Positions 1-12,317 of a DNA stretch of 64,000 bases are shown here, one piece after another (position 1 is the first letter of the stretch; each line of letters starts with the position of its first letter). The DNA is from Lophius americanus. Lineage: Eukaryota; Chordata; Actinopteri; Lophiiformes; Lophiidae. The stretch lies in contig JBBDHG010000180.1 of assembly GCA_037951165.1 (NCBI GenBank), positions 999,001-1,063,000 on the forward strand, written 5' to 3'. Made by a program: the position numbers and the translations under genes. Under the pieces are notes generated by a model. The model searched no databases, was not told the DNA's origin, and worked only from the letters and a program-made list of their open reading frames with translations.

Positions 1-329
1 CACCTGGTGCCACGATATGAGCACCGACACTTTAGCCTCATATGACCACAGCTTTGATGCCTTCTGGCTGTTCTCAGGTCCAGATTAACCACAACATCAG
101 GCGCTTCCCAACAGGCCTCCGAGAAAATGAAACAACCTGTTTAGATGAGCTCATGCTTTCTAAATCAGAACACTTACTTAAATCCTGTCTTATAACCTTC
201 TGATGGATCGTCTCTCTTTCTCTGTTGTGGTTTTCACTCGAGCCGGTGACATGATTTTCTTCGCAAAGTGTTTGCTTAAATATTCTGAGGAAAATGCTGG
301 ATTTTATTCTGTATTCTGTAACATGCTCT

Positions 330-398
330 GCTGCTATAACCCTGCAATTTCCCCATTGTGGGACTAATAAAGGTTTATCTTATCTTATCTTATTTCTG
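330..398 (+). repeat. LINE-like 3' tail with (ATCTT)n
   Basis: GCAATTTCCCCATTGTGGGACTAATAAAGG followed by TTTATCTTATCTTATCTTATT is the usual 3' end of a teleost L2/CR1-type element, which ends in short tandem repeats. Confidence 0.65.
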
Positions 399-766
399 CT
401 CACTATTCCGGCACTGCAGCAGTTTATTAAAAACAAGAAGGGATGAACTGATAAAGTGTACATCTAGTTTAAAGCAATTTGTTAGCAAGTTGTTACTGCC
501 ATAAATGATAGCTGAATGAGGTCATGTGATCGGCGCCATTTGAATGTTTGTCTGTATGTGTTTGTAACTGACATTACAACCCAGGGGGCTTTGTATGTCT
601 TTTAATGATATTTAGTGGAAAGTGGGCCCCGGATCTTTGAGGCTTATTGAAGGCATTACCTGCCCTACTTCCAGTCTTCGAATGATGATGGCGTCTCTTA
701 CATAGTTGAACTTAATTCAAGTGTTAGCGCTTTTGCAAAAAATGGAGCGGTTTTTCCCATATTACT

Positions 767-1062
767 TCCGCCATTGAGGTAATATTTATACCTCTTTGCG
801 TTTTTCTTATTGTTTGTTTGAAAGATAACTGAAAATCTAACGTACAGATTTGCACGAAATTGAACCGAAATGAAGGTTTTTGCATATCCTTGAGATGATT
901 ACATTTTGGTGACGTTAGAGCAAGACCTCATGACGTTATGTCCAAAAAACTTTTAGTCCGTTTAAGATTACGGAAAACTAATGGATGGATTTGCATGAAA
1001 TGCATCCCCGAAGGTAGGAGTTTGCATATCCTGGAGATGATTACATTTTGGTAACTTCACGT
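767..1062 (+). repeat. Teleost interspersed repeat fragments, two similar pieces in tandem
   Basis: The block around 845-915 (TTTGCACGAAATTG...TTTTGCATATCCTTGAGATGATTACATTTTGGTGACGTT) is echoed at 985-1055 (TTTGCATGAAATGC...TTTGCATATCCTGGAGATGATTACATTTTGGTAACTT). The preceding TTGTTTGTTTGAAAGATAACTGAAAA resembles the common teleost element seen again at 32128-32280. Confidence 0.5.
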
Positions 1063-1104
1063 GAGCCCCGTAATATAAAATAAAATAAAATTTGATTTGT
1101 TAAA

Positions 1105-1476
1105 TGCAACGTTATGTCTGAAAAACTGTGATTTCGTTCAAAAAAAGCTTCACCTGCTGAGTAAAATATGAACTTGTAAAGTAAAATATGGTACATAAAA
1201 GATAGATCTCCTCGAGTCGATTAATATGCACCAAATTTGAACTAAATCCGACCAACAGTCTAGAAATTATGGTATGAAACCTTTTGGAGATAAAGCTCCC
1301 CCTAGTGTCAGGAATATACAACTGACCTTCACCAAAATAAATCCAGTTCTTCCTCGCACTGAGGTGTATCTGGGTATCTGATCCATGAAACAGTTTTTGA
1401 GATATGGTGTTAACACAAAGGACCTGTGGCGGCGATGACGTTTCCATAACATCCATGGACTTTTCGTGCTTAGAAT
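1105..1476 (+). repeat. Family A repeat, copy 1 (forward, right part)
   Basis: It carries one internal unit (GTAAAATATGAAC ... GATCTCCTCGAGTCGATT ... AATATGCACCAAATTTGAAC), the CTCCCCCTAGTG block, CCAGTTCTTCCTCGCACTGAGG, GATCCATGAAACAGTTTTTGAG, GGCGGCGATGACG and the right end ACTTTTCG. The left end is missing. Confidence 0.85.
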
Positions 1477-3366
1477 AATGTCTACCTTCAGTTCTGTTGT
1501 GTCTTGGCGAAGGTTTGTGTCGTTTTCCAGTTGTTTAAATAAGTTTAGTGTTCATACAAAAACATTGTGAGAACAAATCTTGTTCACATGGACAAAACAG
1601 TCGGCTACATAAACACGTGATAACCGTGAATGAAGTTGCGCTATTTCGACACAGTTTTCACAGGAATTGTGTTTTTTCTTGGTTTGCAGGGCAATGATGC
1701 AAAAGATTACACCCTTGAAGGCATTTCCAAAAGTTTGCAATTTCAGTCTCCCAAAATACAGTTAACCGTGTGAACAAAAGACCAAACTGCAACATAAAAA
1801 AGTTTGTTTTCTTGCAAAATCTGAAGTCAGTTAGAGGCTATTTGAGAGACATTGTCCTGCCAAGCCAGTAAGAGGCAGAGGAGGGCAGGTCATGGCACCG
1901 CCATAAGGATGAAGACATGCCTGGTGGGGGTTTGTGCTCTCCAACTGCCCCTCTGGTCCTGAATGACTGGCCAAAGTCAATGTCCTTCATGTTTGGGAAC
2001 TATTATCTTGCCATAAAAATAATAATCCTTTATTCATACACGTTGTAGAAACGTCCATTTCAGACGAAAACAAACATGTTTCTGTTTGATATTTTTAGAT
2101 GTCTGTAGCCGGGCCGATCTGATACAAAATATTTGAGCCAACAGACCGGGTTTGTTCAAGTCAACCCCGCTGTCCAATCAGATAAGCAAGGCCGAGAGAG
2201 CGAGACTGAAAGGAGGGAAGAGGGGGGGGTTGATAGATATAAAAAGAGAGAGAGAAAGAACAGAGAGAGAGAGGCAGTAACTGCATAGTTTCTGAACTCT
2301 GCTGGCATTCAAACCAGGGAAAAACTGTTTTTTTTGGCAAATCTCTCTGTCACTAACTCCCCGGAGAACCCACAGAGCGCTGGTGCACACTCACCCACCC
2401 AACCCCTCCTCGCTCTTGTTTTTAAACTCAAATGCCCTCCTTCTACACAAACACAAAAACACACTGGGCCGAGGGAGAAATGCTGCAAGTGTTCCAAAAG
2501 AGTAGGGAGAATGGGTCAGAAAAGACAACCCGAACCATGAGCAGAGGCAAAATGAGTGGATTATAGAGCTTTGATACAGCAGGGGAAGATAGATGAGACT
2601 GTGACAGTTGTTTCAGGCCTCTTTCTGGACTGGATGGGAAGTCTTTGGCCCTCTTCCACGTCTGAGTTGGCTGATAGGCCCTGACCGTGGAACACATGCT
2701 TGGCTCGGAGCAGTGAACTGCAAAGCACACTGATCAACAATAAAAATGGTCGACAAAAACGGCTTTGTTTAGCCATGAGATCAGGCTGATCCCTGACTCC
2801 AAATTACAGCAGCGGGGAATCAGACAGCATTCAAATTAATATAAGTCACTTTGTGCTGCACTCTGGTAAAAAAAAGGGAAACTAGTATACCATAGCGGAA
2901 GGTCAGCAGAGTGTCTTTTCAGAAAGAGGAGTGACCTCGGTTCATACCGGAAAGAGAAAATGTGAACCTTCAGATCTGTTATTTTTAGTTTTTGCAATAA
3001 TCAGCCAAAGACTCACTTGATTTCTCCTTCAACTAAGGTTATACTTTCGCTTCCCCTGCTAGCAATTAGTCTTGAGAATGCTATTTGTCAAAAGCCAAGC
3101 CGTTCGTTTCCACTGCTCTGCCCCGCCAGCTCTTGTTACAATTGGCTGTTTCCTGCATGGAGAAAAACATGAGCGCTTGGAAGAAGGTGAAGGCCCAGCA
3201 GCTGGCTAAAACCACAGTCAGCCAGAGACTCGTCTGAAGGTTCAGCAAAGAGGGGCTTCTTCTTTTCTTCTAAACCTTTTTTTTCCAGTGAACCTTTAAA
3301 TTTCTAACCAACATCATTGAACAAGAACTGAAGAGTAACAGAAGAGTATGTATATAAAGAAAAACC

Positions 3367-3436
3367 AGCAGTAACACATGTTACAATAATATATTTATAT
3401 ATATATATAAATACTATTGTAACACGTGTTACTGCT
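3367..3436. repeat. Palindromic MITE-like element with AGCAGTAACAC arms
   Basis: The left arm 3367-3387 and right arm 3416-3436 are reverse complements at 20 of 21 positions around an AT-only centre. A third partial arm (CGTAACACGCCCATTACT) follows at about 3450. Confidence 0.75.
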
Positions 3437-6313
3437 ATATATATATTATCGTAACACGCCCATTACTCTGGGTTTTCAAGAAAAGGTCTGATTTTCTCCA
3501 ATGAAGACAGTTCAACACATTAATCCAGAGAGTATGAGATGGGGATGGAAAAGGGGGCTCAGAACAATAAATATTGTTCAGTCAAATCAGAAATCTGATT
3601 AAAAAAAAAGAAAAAGGAAAAAAGAACTGAGTCAACGAAAACTATTTCTGTATTTCTTTGGGCACTCGTGATCTGAGGCGCTGTAGAAAACAGGTCAATC
3701 ACTGAGTGACACGTATTGATTCTTGGAGAAAGAGCTGATGACATGCAGGCGTGGTATATGTGCTGTAAACAAATACGATGAAATTTATTAATGAGAATCT
3801 GAGCAGCTGACAGAACCGTAACATGTAGCCGCTGGAAAACCCCCTAGGTCCAACATCCATATGACACAATGTCACTTTTCCACTATTTTTGCCGGTGACT
3901 GTAGGCGCAGCAGTGGGGTCCTTCGCTGGTGCAGGAAACATATTCTATCTGGGTTACAATAGACCTGGAGAGCCATCAAACAGCCAGACGTTTTCTTAGT
4001 AAATCACCGGCAGAGGGGGAACTTTCAAGAGTGCAATTAAGAACCTCAAGGTCAGACTTCTCTGGAGAGTAAGCGCTGGAGAGAAAAATCGCGAGGCATT
4101 GTGTCTTCTGCTGTTCCTCGCACAGCTACACACTCCGTTACCCACCTTAACTCCCTCTTTATCCCCCGTCCACCGTTGTACCTTCCTTCTTCAACCCCCT
4201 CTTGTCTTTGTTACAGACAAATGTGATTTGGCGGTCAGCTGTGACACCATTTCTTTCCCCCCGGTTCCAGTTCAGAGACGGGCTAGAAATGGGTCGCAGG
4301 TGTAGAAAAGAACGGGATCCGTGGATCTTAATCTCAGGGCAATAATGGTGCTGAGCGCCCCTGTAGGGAGTTTCAGGCTCCCCCTGCTCTAAGGATGTGG
4401 TGAGAATGTTCCTGATTGTGTGAGCACACATATAATTTGGACTAAAAATGATTTTATAAGCCTGGTTCTGGAGTTGGATTTGATTTACCACTTGACAAAC
4501 ACAACCGATCTCAGGATTTGGAACTCTGGGCCTTAAAGAGCCATACATAACGGGACACGTTTCCCCCCCAAAAAATCCTTATTAGTAATAGAATCGTTTT
4601 ATATAAATAAGGAGGGACATGGGCACATCTGGATTTTGAACATAGAGAAAAATCACATATTTGGGCTAAAAATACAATTCAACATCTGAGTTATTAGTAC
4701 TGAATGGCCTTGGGTTAAACTTTTATTTTAAAACAATTATGTCAAGAATTGAAAAACTAGCTTGCTAGCTAGGCTGCAATGCGGAAAAGTTAGTGAGCAA
4801 GCTAGCTGGCTTCTAAAACGTCTGATGGCGAACCATCGCTAGCTCGCTAAATTAAGCAGCAATGGCTTTAGCTGACCAGCTGACCTAACTTGATATTATG
4901 TTGCACCACACGGATATTAAATAATAGCTAACATGAGCTATCATGACCTAGTATAAAATTAGTTAGCTTAACGTAAGCTATCATATGTGACCTCAGGCCA
5001 GTAAAACAGTCGTTTAAATTTAACTGTAAAAATTAATTGTTTTGATATATTAAGCATACAATTTTAACGGCGATTAATGTCAAGCCTCGATTTCAGGTGG
5101 CTCTCCAACCCTTTGTGCTGGAACACTATTTTTAACCCAGTCTCTGGTCAAACCAGCCCAATTTATTACCGCACAGCATCAACCCAGCATTTGGATTATT
5201 AAAATAGCCCAGCATTCTTTAGAGTGCAGACGACTGCAGGCGATTATCGCAAATATGAAAAATACTTCAAATGATCAATTCAAATGATTGCAATCGGACG
5301 ATTTTGCAATAATTGTATAAATAAAGGTTATTTTTGGATCTTTGTGTAAATTCCTAAACAAATAAGTAGAAGAAGTAAGGATCTCCTTAAGTCTGTTCAT
5401 GTACAAGCCTCTCCGACACTATTTGCACACTATTGCACACGTGTTTTTGCCAATATTATTAAAGATTTGTAAACACTTTCTTTTATACAATGGCCTAAAA
5501 ACCTGAAATAAAGTTCTCCCTTTCAACATTGTATGCAGAGCGTAAGTTCTGCTTAACAAGACATGCCGTGGGCGTCTTCCTTGTTGTGTGGTCGTTTCAG
5601 TCGGAAGATAAACAGGAACTTGGGTTTGCAGAGCGATTGTCCCAGAGCTGAGGCCAAGAGCTGAGCTTGTGCAAAGGCAGCTCGACGATCAATAAGCCAT
5701 CCCACAATATCCACACAAGCATCAATATTATGGCAAATCTATATGAGGAGGTAATTATAGTGGGACAGGTGTAAAACTTTTGTTTAATCCGTGGAATTGA
5801 TTCAACTCAAAAACAGATTTCTTTCTCTTAATATGCAACAAGAGCGCTAAATCAATGACTCTTGAGCAAACTACTATTAAATCTAAAGCTGGGGCTCAGG
5901 ACGGAGTGATAAAGCTGCTCAAATGGGAGACGACGGGCACTTTTACAGTACTTTCCGGAAGTTGCCATCGATTGGACTCCTCTAGCAGCACCAGGGGGGA
6001 AGTAATGGGGTGTGATGCTCAATAACGGCGAGATGCTTTGCTCTGTATTAGCGTTTTACATTTAATAGTGAAAGTGTTGTTTCATTACTGGATGGGTTTA
6101 AATCCCATGCACTGCTGCCTATTAATGTTTAATTGCCCCATTATGGGCCAGACTTTGCGGCGTCTTATGCTGACTATGTTCAAAATAATATCTGTATCTG
6201 TGTGGCGTGAAGACAACAACTAATGTTTCATCATGACGTCAAACCTGCTTTCATTCGTACAGGAATCTGCAGAATCCCGTGGATCATTTCAATACAACAT
6301 GCTGTGTTTATGT

Positions 6314-6346
6314 TAATCTTTGAGTACTTCAAGTACTCAAAGATTA
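6314..6346. other. Perfect 16-bp palindrome with one central base
   Basis: TAATCTTTGAGTACTT, then C, then AAGTACTCAAAGATTA. The arms are exact reverse complements. Confidence 0.9.
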
Positions 6347-6761
6347 TGTATGTTATAATACATACAAGAGGGTAACGGATGCATGTTATTGTATTGTTTG
6401 ATTTATGCTCTGCACACCATGAGGAACGACTTCTACGGTTTGGGGAAGCCGTACCAGACGCACGTGCATTAAATAACCATTACTGTAATTGCTCACTAGG
6501 TTAAGGAAGCAGCATGGGGTTCTTCCAAAAATGACATTTTTCATACAACTCATCAATATGTGAGACAGGGACAAATATATCTGTTGTAACAGCTGGACAT
6601 CATCTGAGGATCAGTTGACAAACAAAGGCATTTAAAAAAAAAATGGAATACTATCCCAGATAAATTCTGTTTTATTTATTTTTAGATCTGCGTCATGAAC
6701 CTTTGATGAACTCTGTCAACCGTCATGATGAACTTTGCATGTATGAACCGAAGCCAAACTG

Positions 6762-6807
6762 ACTCTGGACAGGAATCTGTCCAGACTCTGGACAGGAATC
6801 TGTCCAG
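6762..6807. repeat. Two tandem 23-bp units, each a palindrome
   Basis: ACTCTGGACAGGAATCTGTCCAG occurs twice in direct succession. Each unit contains CTGGACAG...CTGTCCAG. It sits 66 bp into znf704 intron 2. Confidence 0.92.
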
Positions 6808-6872
6808 AGTCAGAATCTGGAGCTGACATCCTATCTGGTGTGCAAACATGCAAACACTCAACAGTGTCCTAC

Positions 6873-7060
6873 CTGGCGTGAGGGACATCGATGCTGGAGG
6901 AAACCACTTTGCGTTTCTGCTCTAGCAGGGACACTGATCGAGTGTCGGGGTCCCTGCCAGCGCGCTTGCCGTCCGCCATGCGCTGCTCTTCCACCGTTTC
7001 CGGGCTGTGGGAGCCGCCCTCCACCTTCTGGCTTTCTGTAGCTCCGTTAGTGGAGTTCTG
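6873..7060 (-). CDS. znf704: znf704 exon 2 (SLLEQKRKVVSSSIDVPHAR)
   Basis: 188-nt exon, 62 codons plus 2 nt, acceptor catccctctccag, donor CCAG|gtagga. The end of the exon encodes TRSVSLLEQKRKVV then SSSIDVPHAR, nearly identical to the ZNF704 segment that (from memory) reads SICLLEQKRKVVSSNIDVP. That block distinguishes ZNF704 from ZNF395. The N-terminal two thirds is a Ser/Glu-rich linker (STNGATESQKVEGG). It starts in phase 0, matching exon 1, and ends in phase 2, so the next exon must complete the Arg codon. No such exon was found between 1 and 6872, so the gene probably continues beyond the left edge. Confidence 0.9.
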
Positions 7061-7940
7061 CTGGAGAGGGATGAAGAAAAAGTCAACCCTGGAGTAGTGG
7101 AGCATCTAAGTTAGTAAGAACATACATATCGGAATGAACAAACGTACAGAAACAAGCATCTGTTGTTTGAGGTCCCGTATGAAATAGCCTTTGAATTGTC
7201 ACAAATGTATTAATTTATTACATGAAAGCATCTTAAAGAAGATTCAATCAGATTTTTTTAAACATTTGAATCCCAAAGCAAGGAGAACTTAATAATTTCC
7301 GAATATTAAATAAAAAAAGACACAAAAAATGAAATGGTTAGCCGAACAACAAGGCTGTTACTCTTGCTTCATGTAGGCAGTATGAGGTTTAAAACCAAAA
7401 ACAGGATGCTGCTGATAATCAAAACTGAAACTGCCATCTCTGGAACAAAAGTAAATGAAAAGCAACTGTGTTATCAGGCTTTTTTCTAGATAATAATAAT
7501 AATACATTTCATTTATAACGGTGGATCTCACCTTTCAAAACCTAAAAAACGTGATAAAAATATTACCCCAGACGGCCACCGGGTCTCCTAAGGACACGGG
7601 ACATTATAGGAGGACTGATCCGTTTAATGCTTAGAGGTTCCCTGTGAGGTTTTTGGCGTCAGTCCCTCTACAGGAACCGTTTTAAGAGTTTCTGTTTGTT
7701 GGTTTTGTGTATGAGAAAGTCACCTATGCAAGTGGAAAGAAAGGCACTAAAAAAACAAACTAAATATAAGAACAATTAAATTTTAAGAAGTACTAAATCT
7801 TAAGCAATACCTTGTTATAAAGTGACAGATAAGACAAACATATCTAAGATGTTCTGGCAAGAAAACTTTGTTTTTTCTAGAGTTTAATGCAGGAAAAGGC
7901 TCTTTTGGGATCGTTTATGATCACTAAACTAGGCCCACGC

Positions 7941-8300
7941 TGTGTACGGTATATCCCCGAAAAGCCCCCAATCCCCTGCATTGTACAAGTAATCTTCTTG
8001 ATTGAATTCCCCAATTTAAATGTGATGTTATTTCAGAAAACAATGTTTTTCCTAAAAAGGGAGGCTCTCCCTGGTGGGTGAAATATAAAAACCTTTCAGT
8101 TATAAAGCTCCCCTAGTGGCGGAAACATACAACTGACCTTTCCCAAAGTCAATCCAGTTCTTTCTCTAAGGTCTATGTGGGTAAAAATATTGAAAATGAT
8201 CCATCAAACTGTTTTTGAGGAATCGTGTCAACAAGCGTCGGCAGCAGTGAAGAGTCCATAACATCCCTGACTATTCTGGAATATAATTAAATTCCATTTC
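7941..8300 (+). repeat. Family A repeat, copy 2 (forward, both ends, no complete internal unit)
   Basis: The left terminal repeat TATATCCCCGAAAAGC is at 7950-7965 and the right end CTATTCTGGAATATA at 8271-8285. Between them only the ends and the CTCCCCTAGTGGC...CCAGTTC...CATCAAACTGTTTTTGAGG region remain, so this is a short form of about 340 bp. Confidence 0.85.
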
Positions 8301-8694
8301 AGAGTTTATTGTTTGACTGTAAGATCCTGCCTTCATTACGTATCTTTATCACGAGTGTGTGTTAGCTTTATAAAGCAACACCAGCAGAACTTCAATATAA
8401 ACACACACAACTCTTCCTCTCCCCCATCACATGCTCTGATGCTAACGCCAAAATACTTTGCCTCCTGTTGCAAAGTAAATTTAATTAAAACTCCTAACGC
8501 TCTCTGATACAACAACAATGAATCTGATCCATCTTCACAGGAATGCTCGAATGTACCTACGAACACTCCCACACACGAACGCAAACACACTCAGTAGGTA
8601 ACTAAAGGCGACAACACACTGAGAAAACACTAAAACAGTCGTGGTGACAAGCACGGCTGCCAGAACCAACAGGGCGCTGAGGAGTTTGACATGC

Positions 8695-9310
8695 AGACCA
8701 GAGTGTATATGTGTGTCAATGTGTGTGTGTGTACAGGTGTCTATATTTGTGTGTGTCCTTATGTGTTTGTGCGTGCGAGTGTCTATTTGTGTCCATGTGT
8801 GCGTGTGTGTACGTGTGTCTATATTTGTGTGTGTCCTCATGTGTGTGTGCATGCGAGTGTCTTTTTGTGTCCATGTGTGTGTGTGTATGTGTGTCTATAT
8901 TTGTGTGTGTCCTTATGTGTGTGTCTATGTGTGTGTCAATATATGTTTGTATCTCTATGTGTGTGTCTATATTTTTGTCAATGTGTGTCTATATATGTGT
9001 GTGGGTCTGTATGTGTGTCTATATATGTGTGTGACTGTGTGTCTGTGTCTGTATGTGTATGAATATGTGTATGTATGTATGTGTGTGTCTGTATGTGTAT
9101 GTATGTGTGTGTCTACATGTGTGCATGTGTAAATGTGTTTATATGTGTATTTATCAATGTATCTGTGTGTGCGTGTGTCTATATGTGTATTTGTCAATAT
9201 GTCTGTGTGTGTATGTGTCTATACGTATATTTGTGTATGTGTCCACATGTGTGTGTATGTGTAAGTGTCTACATGTGTATTTTTCTATATGTACACAAAT
9301 ACACATGTAT
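8695..9310. repeat. TG-rich minisatellite (TGTGTGTCTATATTTG-type)
   Basis: About 600 bp of degenerate (TG)n in which TGTGTGTCTATATTTGTGTGTGTCCTTATG recurs near 8740, 8815 and 8893 (about 76-bp spacing), fading into TATGTGTGTCTATATG units. The long open frames across it are artefacts of the repeat. Confidence 0.85.
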
Positions 9311-9805
9311 TGTGTACATGTGTGGTCTACTGGGTAGATCACAGTAGATCTACTGGGTAGATCACAGAAGGTTATTATTTCAAAGAACTACATGATGATT
9401 AAGGTTAACTGTGGAGAATGAAACAGCACCGTACTCCATCACTCAGTCACACACGCATATACAAACGCCACGAGAACAGTTTACTTAGACTAACAAAGTA
9501 ATAAAGGAATGAAGAGAGTAAAAACAAACAAGAAAATAGAGTGTGGCTGGTGGTGAGGGCGATTTGCTTAAACACTCAGTGATGCACTAAATGCTCTGTG
9601 AAAGCACAGGCTTGAGTGAAAAAACAAGATGGATTACACCAGCCTGAGGAAGATTAGGTTTTGTGTGTGGGATGAGTGTACTCCTCGGATAAAGCTAACT
9701 GCAATTCCGTCCTTTTGCCAGAATTGTGAACGATGGCATTTCATGGAACCAGGAAATCGTGACGCGTGCCAAATTGGTTGTGAAATTTGAGGTGCATGTG
9801 TCAAA

Positions 9806-9934
<129 letters not shown>

Positions 9935-10162
9935 TAACCAACTTGCTTTGGGCAGTTTGTCAACTACAAGGATTCTTGAGCCATTATGGGTCGAAGGTCA
10001 TAATAATAAAGCAAGTCGACACACTCCATACGTTTAAGCCAAATGGGCCAAATGTCAAGAAACTCCCAGCAAATATAGCTTGAAACTCAAGCGCTCTTTG
10101 TTGCTAGGAAGTATTTGTAGTGGCACATCTGGGGATGCTTTCCACATTAGGAATTGATGATG

Positions 10163-10505
10163 ATTATAACCCCGAAGTGTGAGGGATACTATGGAATCGC
10201 CAACGCAGATCCTTTCTGTTAACATAACTCAAAAACCTATTTCATTTTATACACCCATAGACCTTAGTGCGAGGAAGGGTCACGAATTTCTCAACCGTTG
10301 GTCCAACCTAATCCATTTTGTGCATATGAAGCGACTCAAGGAGATGATCCTCACCGGCCAAATTTGGTTCTGACATCATAAAAATAGACAGGTTGAGTCG
10401 ATATGGACTTAGATTATCAATAAGTCACATCTAATTTGTGGTGTTCAATCGTGGAATTGCTTGTTCAAGGCAGGAGATTGGGGGCTTTTCGGGGATTTTA
10501 CCATG
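10163..10505 (-). repeat. Family A repeat, copy 3 (reverse, short form)
   Basis: The reverse copy opens ATAACCCCGAAGTGTGAGGGA and ends GGGGGCTTTTCGGGGATTTTA, the complement of the left terminal repeat and the adjoining CCCCCAATC sequence. The internal AAAACCTATTTCATTTTATACACC and CAAGGAGATGATC blocks match the reversed core of the family. Confidence 0.8.
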
Positions 10506-12317
10506 ACAGTTTGACCTACTTACTCTGTGGCTTCACACCGCAGCAACACAGTGTAACACTTGATTTTGTGACGCAGGATATGACCAAAGTTTAGAGATGA
10601 ATATTGGGTTTTATTCTTACCAGAAATGATGTAACATGTACTAAGCTCTAGCTAATAACTAATCAACATGCATCCAATGCTTAAAAGTAAATCAATAATA
10701 TTTAGGCAAATTCTGATTATGCAGTTGTTAAATTGGTTGAGATAGTTATATGTTTGCTATTTATATAATTGTATTATTCTAATGAATATAAAAAGATATA
10801 TCACAGCTTTCTCTAGCATTACCATGTTTGTTTAAACTTTAGGATCATGTTGTGAATGAATAAAAGTCAACGCAAAGGACGCACGGAAGTATGTGCTCCA
10901 AATGGGCATATCTATTTTTGTATATAAATGAAGAATAAATTAGGCTCTAAGTGACAGTTTTTTGTTGCCACTGTGAATCATGTGAGAAAGTTTTGACCGT
11001 TTGTAAAATAAAGAGTACGAGTGGCTTCAAATGAGATACTCTTCAAGGAATGACTGACAGATGGGAAGACTAAAATTCATTGTTGTGTATATGTATGTAT
11101 ATACAAATATACAGTATGTACATATGTATAAGTATATTTGAATATATAGGTATTATTTAAGTGTGTATATAGGAATATGTGTGTATATAGATGAGAAGTA
11201 AATTTGTATGGGGTATGTGTGTGTGCATATATGTATATGTTAATGTATATACTTTATTCTTTACTCTCCCTTTTGGTTTTTTCTCTTTCTTTAATTTTTT
11301 TTTCTTTCTTATTTTTCTCCTTTCTTCTACGCAATTAAGCCCCTCTGGCCGGTGCTGAATATAAAGTAACTAAAATTTGAAGGGAAAATTAAGTGTAAAA
11401 CTTTTGTGTGTGTTTGATTGAGTAGTATACAAATACATTGACTACATTCGTTAACAAATAATTGTTTTTTATTCACCGAGATTCACCATTTTGGTATTCT
11501 TCATCACGGAATTGATCATATACTGTATATGTATAATTTACTCACTCTTAATGAGTGAGCGTGAGTAATATAAAAACAAACATTCAAACAAAGAAACCTT
11601 ACAATATTACACTCCCACGGATGTGTGTGTGTTAATGTTGTGGCTGACTGATGTCATTTAATGCTAACACAAAGTGGAATGTACCATTAATATGGAACAG
11701 ACACTGGCGACTTTACTGAGAAAACATCATATAGACAAACAACACATTTGCTTTCATATTCTTAACATAAATGAAAATGTGTGGTAGATAATAGTGCATA
11801 TATTCTCCCTGCTCTTTAAAAACTACTGACGTCACACTGATAACTCCATCCCTCTGCTCACACACTGACCAACTACAGCAACCACAAAGGATCAAACAAG
11901 CAGAAATGTCCACCACTAGGTAGAAGCATTGCTAGCCAGGAGAGGGCAGCATCTAAAGCGTCAAATCCTTTGCATTTACTTTATTATTCTTATATTACTA
12001 TACCTGGAAGAGCAAACACACTACAATAAATCAAAATATTAACTTTTTTCCCTTCCCTCTCTCAGGTTTGATTACCCTCTTTCATACACAGCCCAGGAAT
12101 CTGACAAGCTGGTTTTCAAGTTCAATTTCATGTGTGAAGGAAAATGGGTTTAAAGGCTCACGTTTGTGCAGAATGACGCCGAGGAGAGGAGGAAACCGCT
12201 CTCCGCCATGAGGGAGTCCAAACGGTTAAAGCATCCAGAAAAAAAACACCCCCTCTGAGACAACACTCATTACAACAGAAGTCCATTTCTGCCAGTTACA
12301 AAAAGAATAATGATGGG

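Larger units (their letters stand above)
1..6872 (-). other. znf704: Presumed znf704 intron 2 (extends beyond the window)
   Basis: No ZNF704-like exon (MVLTSLS block, zinc finger, KKCRK tail) was found by reading both strands. Contents: a LINE-like 3' tail (about 330-395), teleost repeat fragments (about 767-1062), a family A copy (1105-1476), an imperfect palindrome with TGTAACA-type arms (3367-3436), CTAGCTAGC-rich low-complexity DNA (4755-4985), a perfect 16-bp palindrome (6314-6346) and a 23-bp tandem palindrome (6762-6807). That the whole stretch is intronic is inferred from exon 2 ending in phase 2. Confidence 0.55.

Noticed and set aside
1..90. Possible znf704 exon at the left edge, because of CAG|GTG-like junctions
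   Set aside because: No frame resembles the next ZNF704 block (MVLTSLS...).
4159..4548. 129-codon minus frame
   Set aside because: No motif, no splice sites in frame and no compositional signal; chance frame.
8535..9347. Overlapping open frames rich in Cys/Val on plus and His/Thr on minus
   Set aside because: They are translations of the TG-rich minisatellite; no splice context or codon bias.
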